Source: Luteococcus japonicus (GTDB taxonomy: Bacteria > Actinomycetota > Actinomycetes > Propionibacteriales > Propionibacteriaceae). From it: a stretch of DNA of 64,000 bases. Position 1 is the stretch's first letter. Each line of letters opens with the position of its first letter. A program made the translations under genes and the position numbers. The notes beneath the pieces are model-generated. The model saw only the letters and a program-made list of their open reading frames with translations. It was not told where the DNA came from and did not search any database. Shown piece after piece: positions 50,392 to 59,149 of the stretch. The DNA is taken from assembly GCF_003752415.1 (NCBI RefSeq), contig NZ_RKHG01000001.1:1550001-1614000 (forward strand), given 5' to 3'.

Positions 50392-50432
50392 TGTGGACAA
50401 GCTCTCAGCGGCGTCGAATGACCTGTGGACAT
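50392..50432. promoter_or_regulatory. Paired TGTGGACA motifs between ssd and the methyltransferase
   Basis: TGTGGACAA (50392-50400) and TGTGGACAT (50424-50432) are 32 bp apart. The reverse complement TTGTCCACA equals the actinobacterial DnaA-box consensus. The same pair occurs upstream of the pilin gene. Confidence 0.4.
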
Positions 50433-50492
50433 CTCATGTCGGTGTCCAGACACCGTGCCCCCGGAAGCGCAGAACGCCCTAGAATCGCCGTC

Positions 50493-51257
50493 ATGCCCTC
50501 CCCCAGGTCCGCCTCCGCAAGCACCCACTTCCCGATGCCTGCCGTCGAGTGGATGGTGGGCACAGAACCCAGTTGTGTGCTGAACCTGGCCGGGAGCGCC
50601 GCCCTCCCGCGGCTGCTCGCGGGTCTGGGTCATCAGGTGATGACCGTTGACAAGGACCTCGAGGTGATCCGGAAGCTGGCTGCCGACCCTCGCCTGGTGA
50701 CCATCGTCGCAGAGGCCGAGTCCCTGCCCTTCGACCCCTGCCAGTTCGACGCCGTCGTCGCCCACCAGGTCTTCCACCGCTTCGCGCCGGGACTGGTGCT
50801 CAGCGAGATGGCCCGGGTCCTGCGCCCCGGGGGCACCGCCTGCGTCTCCTACCTGGTGCGCGATGACTCGGTGCCGTGGGTCAAGCGGCTGGTCAAGCTG
50901 TTGCGTCAGGTGGATGAGAACGCCATGCGCGGTGACTACGGCGACGCGTCGGTGGAGGCTCTGGCCACCAGCAAGTACTTCCCCCAAGTGGAGACCCGCA
51001 GCTTCCGCGTCTGGCAACAGGTCAACCGCCCCACGCTGCTGGCCATGGTCTCCAACCAGCCCGCTGTCGCCGCCCTCGACGGGGAGATGCGCGAGCTCGT
51101 GCTGGCCGATGCCGCACAGCTCTATGACAGTGCCACTCCCGGCGCCGACGAGCTGCGCCTGCCCTTCCAGCTGAAGGTCTGGCGTGCCTGGGTGGACCAC
51201 GAGGAACTGACCGCGCCGATCGAGATCGATGACACGGGGCTCGTCATCCCGTTGTAA
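50493..51257 (+). CDS. Class I SAM-dependent methyltransferase
   Basis: A 254-residue methyltransferase of the UbiE/Methyltransf_11 type. VLNLAGSAALPRLLAGLGHQVMTVD replaces the usual DLGCGxG loop, so the SAM motif is degenerate (NLAGSAA). DAVVAHQVFHRF and LSEMARVLRPGGTACVSYL follow in the right order. The degenerate loop leaves activity uncertain. TAGAAT lies 7 nt before the ATG (leaderless). Divergent from the tad operon. Substrate unknown. Confidence 0.8.
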   Translation: MPSPRSASASTHFPMPAVEWMVGTEPSCVLNLAGSAALPRLLAGLGHQVMTVDKDLEVIRKLAADPRLVTIVAEAESLPFDPCQFDAVVAHQVFHRFAPGLVLSEMARVLRPGGTACVSYLVRDDSVPWVKRLVKLLRQVDENAMRGDYGDASVEALATSKYFPQVETRSFRVWQQVNRPTLLAMVSNQPAVAALDGEMRELVLADAAQLYDSATPGADELRLPFQLKVWRAWVDHEELTAPIEIDDTGLVIPL

Positions 51258-51322
51258 GGTTTGTCACTGGTGTGCCGGGAAGTCTGGTCGGCGACAGTTT
51301 CCGTCGAACCCTGAGGACTCCC

Positions 51323-52531
51323 ATGAGCCACCCCATCCCACCGCGGCGCCGCATCATCTTCGGCCCCGGCCGCGAGGCAGACCGCCTCCACCTTCGCGAC
51401 ATCCTGCGCAATGAGACCACCGGCGGCCTGCTGATGCTGGCCGCCACGGCGCTCGCCCTGCTGGTCGCCAATCTCGCACCCGGCTTCTACTCCCACCTGT
51501 CGCACCTGCAGCTGGGCCCGCTGGACCTCCATCACTGGGCCGCCGACGGGTTGTTGACGATCTTCTTCTTCGTCGCCGGGCTCGAATTGAAGCGTGAACT
51601 CGTCGAGGGCGCCCTGAGCCGACCTGCCGACGCGCTGCTGCCGATCATGGCCGCACTCGGCGGCATGGTGGTTCCGGCCCTGATCTACGTCGGCGTCAAC
51701 ATGGCCGCGGGAGGCAGCCTCGCGGGCTGGGCCGTCCCGATGGCCACCGACATCGCCTTCGCCCTGGCCGTGCTCGCCATTGTCGGCTCCAACCTCCCGT
51801 CGGGACTGCGGGCCTTCCTGCTCACCCTGGCCATCGTCGACGACCTGGGTGCGATCATCGTGATCGCCGTCTTCTTCTCCGCGGGCATCGCTTTCCTCCC
51901 CCTGGCCGGGGCCCTGGCCTGCGTGGCCGCATTCGCCGTCGCCCAGCAGCGTCGCTTCCACGGCATCTGGCTGTACCTGCTGCTCGGGGTGGCCGCCTGG
52001 TGGCTGATGCTGCAGTCCGGCGTGCACGCCACCATCGCCGGCGTCGCGCTCGGCCTGGTGACGCGCACCGACGAGCACGAGCTGCATGACCCGGTGGACC
52101 GGTGGAAGCATGCCGTGGAGCCGTGGTCGGCCGGTCTGGTGGTGCCCATCTTCGCCTTCTTCGCCGCCGGGGTGGCCGTCGACGGCCAGATGCTGCGCTC
52201 CCTCGTCTCCCGCCCCGAGCCGCTGGGCGTGCTGCTGGGCCTGGTCCTCGGCAAGTTCGTCGGCGTCTACGTGGCCGCGCGCCTGACGGCTCGATTCACC
52301 TCCGCCGAGCTGGCCGACGGCGTGGAATGGGGCGACGTGGCGGCGATGGCGGTGCTCACCGGCATCGGCTTCACCGTCTCCCTGCTGATCGGGGACCTCG
52401 CCTTCCCGGGGGCCCCGGAGACGGCCCAAAGCGTGAAGGCGGCGGTTCTGGCGGCCTCGGTCACCTCGGCGATCCTGGGCGGGATTGCGTTACGCCGACG
52501 GAATAATGGGCGACCCGCCACGGTCTCCTGA
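51323..52531 (+). CDS. nhaA: Na+/H+ antiporter NhaA
   Basis: A 402-residue membrane antiporter with about 12 helices. Family motifs: FFFVAGLELKRELVEGAL, VPMATDIAFALAVLAIVG and the paired aspartates of the transport site in LAIVDDLGAIIVIAVFF. GIGFTVSLLIGDLAF is the C-terminal signature. It exports Na+ in exchange for H+ and supports pH and salt homeostasis. The ATG at 51323 follows GAGG; the upstream extension to 51272 is soluble and rejected. Confidence 0.95.
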   Translation: MSHPIPPRRRIIFGPGREADRLHLRDILRNETTGGLLMLAATALALLVANLAPGFYSHLSHLQLGPLDLHHWAADGLLTIFFFVAGLELKRELVEGALSRPADALLPIMAALGGMVVPALIYVGVNMAAGGSLAGWAVPMATDIAFALAVLAIVGSNLPSGLRAFLLTLAIVDDLGAIIVIAVFFSAGIAFLPLAGALACVAAFAVAQQRRFHGIWLYLLLGVAAWWLMLQSGVHATIAGVALGLVTRTDEHELHDPVDRWKHAVEPWSAGLVVPIFAFFAAGVAVDGQMLRSLVSRPEPLGVLLGLVLGKFVGVYVAARLTARFTSAELADGVEWGDVAAMAVLTGIGFTVSLLIGDLAFPGAPETAQSVKAAVLAASVTSAILGGIALRRRNNGRPATVS

Positions 52532-52607
52532 GACCCTGATGGATGCTTCCACGAGGCAGAACGTCTAGGCTTTCACTGAATCCCAGAACACTCGAGGAGC
52601 GGAACAG

Positions 52608-53147
52608 ATGGCAGAGCGAACCAATCCGAAGACCTTCGTCAACAACCTGGTGGTCGACACCAAGTCGCTGGTGCAGGACAACATTGCGCTCGCCAAGGCC
52701 GAGCTCGCCCCTTCGGCGAAGGCCGCGGGCGTGGGCGGTGGCATGTTCGGTGCAGCCGGTTACCTGGCCGCGAACGCCGCCTCGCTGCTCTTCCTTGCCG
52801 GTGGTCTGGGCCTCGCGAAGCTGTTCGCGGGCCTGCTGGACTGGAGCGCCATCCCGGCCATCGCGCTGGGCTTCGTGGCCATGGCCATCATCCTGCTGCT
52901 GCTCGCCGGCATCCTGGCGCTGGTGGGCAAGGGCAAGATGAAGCAGGTCCAGCCGCCGAAGGAGACCATCAAGGAGGCGAAGCTCACGGTTGCCAGCGTC
53001 AAGCAGTCGCTGAACCGCGGCCTCAACGAGGTCGACGCCGAGGTGCGCGACCGCAAGGGTCTGGCCGTCGCCAAGCGCGCCGCCAAGGACCTCGACGAGA
53101 CCAGCACCTACCAGGCCTCCAGCTCGAAGGGCGCCACCCGCGTCTGA
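52608..53147 (+). CDS. Holin-superfamily (actinobacterial phage holin-like) membrane protein
   Basis: A 179-residue protein. An amphipathic N-terminus (DTKSLVQDNIALAKAELAPSAKAAG) is typical of the DUF1469/holin superfamily III group, followed by two helices (AANAASLLFLAGGLGLAKLF and ALGFVAMAIILLLLAGILALVG). A charged C-terminus contains KETIKEAKLTVASVKQSLNRG. These are chromosomal membrane proteins of unclear function and no phage genes are nearby. GAGGAG lies 8 nt before the ATG. It ends in a strong terminator. Confidence 0.82.
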   Translation: MAERTNPKTFVNNLVVDTKSLVQDNIALAKAELAPSAKAAGVGGGMFGAAGYLAANAASLLFLAGGLGLAKLFAGLLDWSAIPAIALGFVAMAIILLLLAGILALVGKGKMKQVQPPKETIKEAKLTVASVKQSLNRGLNEVDAEVRDRKGLAVAKRAAKDLDETSTYQASSSKGATRV

Positions 53148-53164
53148 GTCCACACCGCACTGCA

Positions 53165-53199
53165 CGAGGGCCGCACCCGACACCCGGGTGCGGCCCTCG
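53165..53199. terminator. Bidirectional terminator hairpin
   Basis: A perfect 15-bp G+C stem (53165-53179 with 53185-53199) and a 5-nt loop lie between the convergent holin-like and glucosidase genes. Confidence 0.85.
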
Positions 53200-53217
53200 C
53201 TGCTGTTCGGAGATGGT

Positions 53218-54930
53218 TCAGGCGAGCTCGACGATCCTCGATTCCCAAGGCGCCAGCTCGTCGTCGCGGCGCTCTTCGTGGGTGGCCAGCAGCACGGCGC
53301 CCTCCCGGCGCAGGTCCTCCGGGAGCGTGCAGGCCTGGCTGGACATGTTGGCCAGCACCAGCAGGACCGGCTGGCCGGGCACCGTGCGGGTGTAGCAGAA
53401 GAGCTGCTCGTGGTCCGGCTCCAGCAGGGCGAAGACGCCCTCGCGGACCACCTCGTTGTCATGTCGCAGCCCGATCAGCTTGCGATAGTGGTGGAAGACC
53501 GAGTCCGGGTCCGCCACTGCCGCTTCCACGTTGATCTCCGTGTGGTTCGGGTTGATCTCCAGCCAGGGCTCTCCGGTGGTGAAGCCGGCCTTGTCCGTGG
53601 CATCCCAGAGCATGGGGGTACGGGCATTGTCACGTCCCTTGGTGCGGTAGCTCTCCAAGAGCTCCTCGGGGTCTGCGCCAAGGGCGGTCGCCTCGGCCCA
53701 GTGGTTGAGGATCTCGATGTCCTGGTACTGCTCGATCGAGGTGAAGTAGGCATTGGTCATGCCGATCTCCTCGCCCTGGTAGACGTAGGGCGTCCCCTTC
53801 TGCAGGTGCAGCACCGTCGCGAGGGTCTTGGCCGAGTTCACCCGGTGCTCCGGGGAGTCGTCGCCCCAACGGCTCACGATCCGCGGCTGGTCGTGGTTGT
53901 CCCAGTACAGGGAGTTCCAGCCCCGCCCTTCCAGCCCGTGCTGCCACTTGGCGAAGTTCGCCTTCAGGTCCGGCAGGTGCAGCGGCTTGAGCGCCCACTT
54001 CCCGTGGCCCGGCTGCTCGTCCAGACCCATGTGCTCGAACTGGAAGACCATGCCCAGTTCCTCGCGCGACGGGTCGGTGTACTTGGCTGCCTGCTCCACG
54101 CTGACGCCGGGCGCCTCTCCAACGGTCAGCAGGTGGTTGTCCTTGAGCACGGCCTGGTTCATCTCGTGCAGGAACTCGTCCATGCGCGGGCCGTCCACGT
54201 AGCTGCCGCTGAAGCTCAGCGCCTGCCCGGGGACCACCTCGGCATCCTCCAGGGGCAGGGTCTTCGAGATCAGGTTGATGACGTCCATCCGGAAGCCGTC
54301 GACGCCTCGGTCGATCCACCACTGCATCATGCCGTGGACGGCCTTGCGGACCTCGGGATTCTCCCAGTTCAGGTCCGGCTGCTTACGGCTGAAGATGTGC
54401 AGGTAGTACTGGCCGCGCTTCTCGTCCCAGTGCCAGGCGGGGCCGGAGAAGGCGCCGGCCCAATTGGTGGGTTCGGCACCGGGGGTGCCGGGCTCGAAGC
54501 CGGGGCGCGGGTCGCTCCACCAGTACCAGTCGGACTTGGCGGAGTTGCGGTCCCTGGACTCCTGGAACCAAGAGTGCTCGTCGGAGCTGTGGTTGACCAC
54601 CAGATCCATCACCAGCTTCATCCCGCGCGAGTGCAGGCCCTCGATGAGCTCGTCGACGTCGGCAAGGCTGCCGAACAGCGGGTCGATGTCCTGGTAGTCG
54701 GAGATGTCGTAGCCGTTGTCGTCCTGGGGGCTGGTGTAGGCGGGGCTCATCCAGACCACGTCGACGCCCAGCTGCTGCAGGTGGTCGAGCTTGGAGATGA
54801 TCCCGCGGATGTCACCCATGCCGCTGCCGGTGGAGTCGCAGAAGGAGCGGGGATAGATCTGGTAGACCACCGCGCTCTTCCACCAGTCGGGGGTGCGCTG
54901 GGCGGTGCCGGTCACGTGGAGTTCAGCCAT
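53218..54930 (-). CDS. GH13 alpha-glucosidase (oligo-1,6-glucosidase / trehalose-6-phosphate hydrolase type)
   Basis: A 570-residue cytoplasmic GH13 enzyme. Conserved regions: WWKSAVVYQIYPRSFCD, DLVVNHSSDEHSWF (region I), DGFRMDVINLISK (region II, nucleophile Asp), a VGEAPG region III (acid Glu) and WDNHDQPRIVSRWG (region IV). It hydrolyses alpha-1,6 or alpha-1,4 glucosides, and trehalose-6-phosphate is possible. AATGAT lies 7 nt before the ATG at 54930; GGAGGT abuts the ATG too closely to be a ribosome site. It stands alone with no transporter beside it. Confidence 0.9.
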   Translation of the reverse strand: MAELHVTGTAQRTPDWWKSAVVYQIYPRSFCDSTGSGMGDIRGIISKLDHLQQLGVDVVWMSPAYTSPQDDNGYDISDYQDIDPLFGSLADVDELIEGLHSRGMKLVMDLVVNHSSDEHSWFQESRDRNSAKSDWYWWSDPRPGFEPGTPGAEPTNWAGAFSGPAWHWDEKRGQYYLHIFSRKQPDLNWENPEVRKAVHGMMQWWIDRGVDGFRMDVINLISKTLPLEDAEVVPGQALSFSGSYVDGPRMDEFLHEMNQAVLKDNHLLTVGEAPGVSVEQAAKYTDPSREELGMVFQFEHMGLDEQPGHGKWALKPLHLPDLKANFAKWQHGLEGRGWNSLYWDNHDQPRIVSRWGDDSPEHRVNSAKTLATVLHLQKGTPYVYQGEEIGMTNAYFTSIEQYQDIEILNHWAEATALGADPEELLESYRTKGRDNARTPMLWDATDKAGFTTGEPWLEINPNHTEINVEAAVADPDSVFHHYRKLIGLRHDNEVVREGVFALLEPDHEQLFCYTRTVPGQPVLLVLANMSSQACTLPEDLRREGAVLLATHEERRDDELAPWESRIVELA

Positions 54931-54953
54931 ACCTCCAATCATTCCAGACCAGC

Positions 54954-55685
54954 TCAATCGCGGGCTCGGGGGCCCTTCCACTCACGCGAGGGGCCAGCCT
55001 TGTCCCGCAGGAAGCGCCAGGGAACCGGCTCCTCCCGCGAGGTGTCCCACGGCCGCCGCCAACCGCCAAGATCAAGAATGCAGTCGACGAGGTGTGCGGT
55101 GAAGCCCCAGATGAAGATCTCCCCCATCGCAAAGGCTGGCCCCCGATAGCCGGAGGGGATCACCGCGCTCACCCGGTGCTCGGGGTCTGCAAGTTCATCA
55201 ATACGGAAGCGGTGGATGGAGGCCACCTCGGCGGGATCCACCGGGGCGATCCCCGCGGCCTGCTCGCCGTCCCAGGTGGCCACGACACCGGCGACGTCGA
55301 AGGCACTGGCCGCTACGTGGGCCGCGGGCAGCCGGCCGAGCACCTTGGCCCGCGAGGGCGCCAGACCGATCTCCTCCCATGCCTCACGCAAGGCGGCCTC
55401 AATGGGCCCCTCCCCCTCATCCAGAGCGCCTCCGGGGAAGGAGATCTGCCCTGGGTGCTTGCGCATGGTGCCGGAGCGTTCGGTGAAGGTGATGTCAAGA
55501 TCATCTTCGGAGATCATGATCAGCACCGCGGCCCGCCGGGAGCCTTCGCGCGGGGGTCTCGGACGAGTGACCCGCCGGTGCAGCTCCGCCTCGCCGTCCA
55601 GCGCGGTCGTCAGCGGTGCCAATTCCTCCGGCAGGGCCCGTGGGTCCGCGAAGACGGGATCGACCGGTCCTAGCTGGGGGTTCAC
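54954..55685 (-). CDS. Nudix hydrolase, CoA-pyrophosphatase type
   Basis: A 243-residue Nudix protein. The upstream UPF0035 motif HPGQISFPGGALDEGEG runs into the Nudix box GALDEGEGPIEAALREAWEE, which has all Glu residues for Mg binding. This pairing identifies CoA/acyl-CoA diphosphatases (CoAse), although human NUDT7-like substrates also exist. The GTG start overlaps the stop of the TlpA-like gene (GTGA). It belongs to the nth-TlpA-nudix operon conserved in actinobacteria. Confidence 0.9.
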   Translation of the reverse strand: MNPQLGPVDPVFADPRALPEELAPLTTALDGEAELHRRVTRPRPPREGSRRAAVLIMISEDDLDITFTERSGTMRKHPGQISFPGGALDEGEGPIEAALREAWEEIGLAPSRAKVLGRLPAAHVAASAFDVAGVVATWDGEQAAGIAPVDPAEVASIHRFRIDELADPEHRVSAVIPSGYRGPAFAMGEIFIWGFTAHLVDCILDLGGWRRPWDTSREEPVPWRFLRDKAGPSREWKGPRARD

Positions 55686-56332
55686 AGCTGCACCCCCAAG
55701 TGTTGCTTGACGGCCTCCCGCAGCTGGGTGGCATCGGTGTAGGGCTTGAGTTCGCGGTGCACCACCACGCCGCTGGCGTCGACGAAGAAGGTCTGGGGCA
55801 CCACCGAGACCCTCAGTGGCGCACGGGAATCCTTGTCCGGGTCCACGAGCTGCGGGTAGAGGGTGCCGTGCCGTACGGCGAAGTCGATGGCCTTGCCGGG
55901 GAAGGGATCGGCATAGTCGATGCCCAGGAAGTCCACTTTTGCCCTGGCCCGCTTCGAGACCTCACCGAAGGCCGGCGCCTCGTCCGTGCACGGCTGGCAC
56001 CACTGCGCCCACAGGTTGACCACCCGGGGCCCCCCTGTGGGCAGGCCCGCCAGGTTGACCTTGCTGTCCCGGCCGAGGCAGTCCAGCGTCAGGGCGGGCA
56101 GCCCACCCTCGCGAGCCTTGGCTTCAAGATCACTTGCCGGGCAGGCCTGGATCGCGGCCTGTTTGCGGGCGGCAAGCACCTCATCGGGGGCCAGGGACCG
56201 CTGGCTGTCGGGAACGCCTCCGACGGTGACCTGCGGCACCGCGGGTTCGGAATTCCTGGAGCAGCCGGCGAGCCCCAGCAGAGCCACTCCGAGCCCCATG
56301 GAGATGATCTTGGTCAAGGTCTGCTCAGCCAC
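55682..56332 (-). CDS. TlpA-like thioredoxin-fold lipoprotein
   Basis: A 216-residue exported lipoprotein. The lipobox is LLGLAGC. The thioredoxin fold shows [19 protein letters not shown] (active-site CQPC), the segment [11 protein letters not shown] and the cis-Pro [10 protein letters not shown]. It probably reduces or exchanges disulphides outside the membrane. The GTG at 56332 overlaps the nth end by 8 bp; a start at the later ATG before GLGVALLG would also leave a signal peptide. Part of the nth operon. Confidence 0.88.
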   Translation of the reverse strand: MAEQTLTKIISMGLGVALLGLAGCSRNSEPAVPQVTVGGVPDSQRSLAPDEVLAARKQAAIQACPASDLEAKAREGGLPALTLDCLGRDSKVNLAGLPTGGPRVVNLWAQWCQPCTDEAPAFGEVSKRARAKVDFLGIDYADPFPGKAIDFAVRHGTLYPQLVDPDKDSRAPLRVSVVPQTFFVDASGVVVHRELKPYTDATQLREAVKQHLGVQL

Positions 56333-57020
56333 GGGGTTCCCTCACAAGCTTGGCGGCCTTGGCCGGGTCGGTCTCGCCCTCACCGAAGGCGGGGCACAGG
56401 TCCGCGACGGGGCATGCCCCGCAGGCGGGACGCCTGGCGTGACAGCGACGTCGTCCGTGCCAGATGACGTTGTGGCACAGCTGCACCCACTGGCCAGGTT
56501 CGAAGAGCTCGCCCACCTCCCGCTCGACGGCGTCGGGCTTGGTGGCAGCAGTCCAGCCGAGCCGACGAGTGACGCGCATGAAGTGGGTGTCCGGGGTGAT
56601 CCCGGGGATGCCGAAGGCATTGCCCAGCACCACATTGGCGGTCTTGCGGCCCACTCCCGGCAGCCGGACGAGCTCCTCCAGGGTGGCGGGCACCCGGCCG
56701 TCAAACTCGTCGACGATCATCGCACTCAGGCCCAGCAAGGAGTCGGTCTTGGCCCGGAAGAATCCGGTGGGGCGGATGATCTCCTCCAGCCCAGTCCGAT
56801 CAGCCGCCGCCAGCGCGGTGGCATCGGGGTAGCGGGCGAAGAGGGCTGGCGTGACCAGGTTGACCCGACGATCCGTGCTCTGCGCACTCAGCACCGTGGC
56901 CACGAGCAGCTCGAAGGGATCGCGAAAGTCCAGCTCGCACCTGGCGTCGGGATAGGTGCGCGCCAGCAACTCGTTGACGCGCTGCGCCTGTTCGCGCGAA
57001 GCAATGACCGGCCGTGACAC
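56325..57020 (-). CDS. nth: Endonuclease III
   Basis: A 231-residue DNA glycosylase/AP lyase that removes oxidised pyrimidines. [14 protein letters not shown], the helix-hairpin-helix [17 protein letters not shown] with the catalytic Lys, the catalytic Asp in [14 protein letters not shown] and four iron-sulphur cysteines ([17 protein letters not shown]) are all visible. The GTG at 57020 is supported by TACAGT 7 nt upstream; a nearby GGGAGG is too close to the start to be a ribosome site. It is divergent from crp. Confidence 0.94.
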   Translation of the reverse strand: MSRPVIASREQAQRVNELLARTYPDARCELDFRDPFELLVATVLSAQSTDRRVNLVTPALFARYPDATALAAADRTGLEEIIRPTGFFRAKTDSLLGLSAMIVDEFDGRVPATLEELVRLPGVGRKTANVVLGNAFGIPGITPDTHFMRVTRRLGWTAATKPDAVEREVGELFEPGQWVQLCHNVIWHGRRRCHARRPACGACPVADLCPAFGEGETDPAKAAKLVREPRG

Positions 57021-57163
57021 GCCTCCCACTGTACGGCGAGGCGCACCAATCGAGCTGGTCGTCACAGCCAGACCAAGCCAAATGCGTGCCTCGGACACCC
57101 ATCCGGGCGGCAAGCCAGTAGACTGCGGACTCACGTGCCGTAGCTGAACCATCAAGGGGGATC

Positions 57164-57892
57164 ATGCACGAGGAGCTCCTGGCCCGCCTGCCGCTCTTTC
57201 AGAATCTTGCGCCCGCATCACGCCAGGCCCTTGACGAGCAGATCCATCCCCTGGCCCTGCGCCGTGGCGAGGTGCTCTTCCACAGCGGTGACGTCGCGCT
57301 CGGTCTGTACGTGCTGGTCTCGGGCAAGGTGAAGCTGACCAAGCCGTCACGCCAGCCGCAGCCGTCGCTGACCACCAATCGCAAGGGTCGTCCGACCATC
57401 CCGATGCCGCGCGAGTCCCTGCTGGCCCTGATCGGACCCGGCGAGATGTTCGGCGAGCTCTCGGTGCTCGACGGCGGTCAGCGAAGCACCACGGCCACCG
57501 CCATGCTGGACTGCCGGCTCTACCACGTGCCTCGCGAGCCGATGCTGGACCTGATCGAGAAGCACCACGACGTCTCGCAGGCAATGCTGCGCCAGATGGC
57601 GCACCGCGTCCGGGTCTCCAACGAGACGATCTCCGGCCTCGTCCTCAGCGACGTCCCAGGCCGGATGGCCTTCCTGCTGCTCACCATGGCGGAGCGCTTC
57701 GGCATCAGCACGGAGCGCGGCGTGGAGGTGCACCATGACCTGACCCAGGCCGAGCTGGCTCAGATGGTGGGTGCCAGCCGCGAGACGGTGAACAAGGTTC
57801 TGACGGACTTCGCTGCCCGCAAGTGGATCACGATGAGCGGCAAGAGCGTCGTGATCCGCGACGCCGCCCGCCTGCGCGCCCGGATCGACTGA
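57164..57892 (+). CDS. crp: Crp/Fnr family transcriptional regulator (GlxR-like)
   Basis: A 242-residue regulator. The cyclic-nucleotide domain has IGPGEMFGELSVLDGGQRSTTATA, the phosphate-binding cassette of cAMP-type Crp proteins. The C-terminal winged helix is HHDLTQAELAQMVGASRETVNKVL. Divergence from nth matches Rv3676 (Crp) and corynebacterial GlxR. It is expected to be a global cAMP-responsive regulator. AAGGGGG lies before the ATG. Confidence 0.93.
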   Translation: MHEELLARLPLFQNLAPASRQALDEQIHPLALRRGEVLFHSGDVALGLYVLVSGKVKLTKPSRQPQPSLTTNRKGRPTIPMPRESLLALIGPGEMFGELSVLDGGQRSTTATAMLDCRLYHVPREPMLDLIEKHHDVSQAMLRQMAHRVRVSNETISGLVLSDVPGRMAFLLLTMAERFGISTERGVEVHHDLTQAELAQMVGASRETVNKVLTDFAARKWITMSGKSVVIRDAARLRARID

Positions 57893-57950
57893 CGGCATCC
57901 CCCGGACACGGTCTGGCCCGAGGAACTGCGGCTCGCACTAGGCTTGTGGC

Positions 57951-58115
57951 ATGACCAAGTGGGAATACTTCACCGCGCCCGTGCTGAGCCACATCAGCCA
58001 GCAGATCCTGAACAACTTCGGCTCCGAGGGCTGGGAACTCGTCCAGCTCGTCCCGGGCCCGAACCCGGACACCCTGGTGGGCTACTTCAAGCGCCCGCTG
58101 CCCGAGGACAAGTGA
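57951..58115 (+). CDS. Small DUF4177 protein
   Basis: A 54-residue protein, MTKWEYFTAPV ... NNFGSEGWELVQLVPGP ... GYFKRPLPEDK. The KWEY and GWELV motifs define DUF4177. TAGGCT lies 6 nt before the ATG, so it is leaderless. Its stop overlaps the RidA start (TGATG). The pair is conserved next to crp in actinobacteria (Rv3678A-type small gene next to Rv3678c). Function unknown. Confidence 0.85.
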   Translation: MTKWEYFTAPVLSHISQQILNNFGSEGWELVQLVPGPNPDTLVGYFKRPLPEDK

Positions 58116-58576
58116 TGACCAGCCCCAGCGAGAAGCTTGACGAGCTGGGCATCACCCTGCCGCCCGTCGCGGCGCCCGTGGCCGCCTATGTGCCGGCTGC
58201 ACGGTTCGGCAGCCAGGTGTGGACCTCGGGCCAGCTGCCCTTCGTCGACGGCAGGCTCGCCGTCACCGGCAAGGTCGGCGCCGAGGTGACCGCGGAGATC
58301 GCCAAGACCCAGTCCCGGATCGCCGCCCTGAACGCCTTGGCCGCGGCGGCCGACGTGGCCGGCGGCATTGACAAGATCACCCGCATCTGCAAGGTGACGG
58401 TCTTCGTCGCGTCCGATTCCTCGTTCACCGGCCAGCCGGGCGTCGCCAACGGAGCCAGCGAATTGTTTGGTGAGGTCTTCGGCGATGCCGGAGTCCACGT
58501 GCGCAGCGCCGTCGGCGTCGCGGCGCTGCCGCTGGATGCGCCGGTGGAGATCGAACTCGTCTGCGAGACCAACTAG
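58115..58576 (+). CDS. RidA family protein
   Basis: A 153-residue YjgF/YER057c/UK114 member: VPAARFGSQVWTSGQLPF, LAVTGKVGAEVT, LAAAADVAGGIDKITRICKVTVFVAS and RSAVGVAALPLDAPVEIELV. The conserved substrate Arg corresponds to VRSAVGVAALP. RidA proteins deaminate reactive enamine/imine intermediates. The ATG overlaps the DUF4177 stop, so it is translationally coupled. It corresponds to Rv3678c. Confidence 0.9.
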   Translation: MTSPSEKLDELGITLPPVAAPVAAYVPAARFGSQVWTSGQLPFVDGRLAVTGKVGAEVTAEIAKTQSRIAALNALAAAADVAGGIDKITRICKVTVFVASDSSFTGQPGVANGASELFGEVFGDAGVHVRSAVGVAALPLDAPVEIELVCETN

Positions 58577-58596
58577 GGCAGCTCGGCAGCGGGAGG

Positions 58597-58938
58597 TCAG
58601 TCCTGGAGCACGTCCCGCTGCCGGCTCGGGTGAGCGTCCACCGCCAACGGCGAGCCGCCGGCGTTCTCCCCCATGTCATCCTTGGGGAGCACCGCGGCCC
58701 AGGACTTCACCTCGGGACGCTGCCGGAGCAGTTGGCGCCGCTCACGCTCGGTCAGGCCGCCCCAGACGCCCCATTCGATGCGGTTGTCGAGCGCCTCGGC
58801 CAGGCATGTCGAGCGGACCGGGCAGCCCATGCAGACGGCACGCGCCCGCTTCTGGTCCTTGCCCTCCGGAAAGAGTGCGTCCGCCATCCCACGGCACCGC
58901 GCGAGCAGTGTCCAGTCGTCCACTTCAGTGAGAGACAT
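58597..58938 (-). CDS. whiB: WhiB family iron-sulphur regulator (WhiB4-like by position)
   Basis: A 113-residue WhiB protein. The four cluster cysteines are in LLARCRG, CMGCPVRSTC and the turn GVWGGLTERERRQL follows, then a basic tail. It binds a [4Fe-4S] cluster and acts as a redox- or NO-responsive regulator with sigma factor. It is divergent from the PBP gene, exactly as whiB4 (Rv3681c) and ponA2 (Rv3682) are arranged in mycobacteria. AAGGAG lies 7 nt before the ATG at 58938. Confidence 0.93.
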   Translation of the reverse strand: MSLTEVDDWTLLARCRGMADALFPEGKDQKRARAVCMGCPVRSTCLAEALDNRIEWGVWGGLTERERRQLLRQRPEVKSWAAVLPKDDMGENAGGSPLAVDAHPSRQRDVLQD

Positions 58939-59149
58939 CTTCTCTCCTTCCGCGATCGGCCTCAGCTCCGTGCCCCACGTCGGGCACGGTCGGCGCGTCT
59001 TGGTGCGAAGATAGCGGCTGCCCCACCTGTTGACAATGTAGGTCCACTGGACAGACAAACAGACGGGCCCCTTGCGGGACGGCAAATCGCGGCCCGGCGT
59101 GCGGGTGCGTGTACCGCCGCTGACAGTGGGCTCACGTACTCTAGGAGGC

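Noticed and set aside
50392-50432. DnaA-box-like motifs as a replication origin
   Set aside because: Only two motifs, no A+T-rich region, and no dnaA, dnaN or parAB nearby.
52608-53147. Prophage remnant, from the holin-like protein
   Set aside because: No other phage genes nearby. This holin superfamily group is a normal chromosomal membrane protein in actinobacteria.
59143-59148. AGGAGG as ribosome site of the PBP gene
   Set aside because: It lies one base before the ATG, too close for ribosome binding; the TACTCT hexamer 7 nt upstream explains it as a leaderless start.
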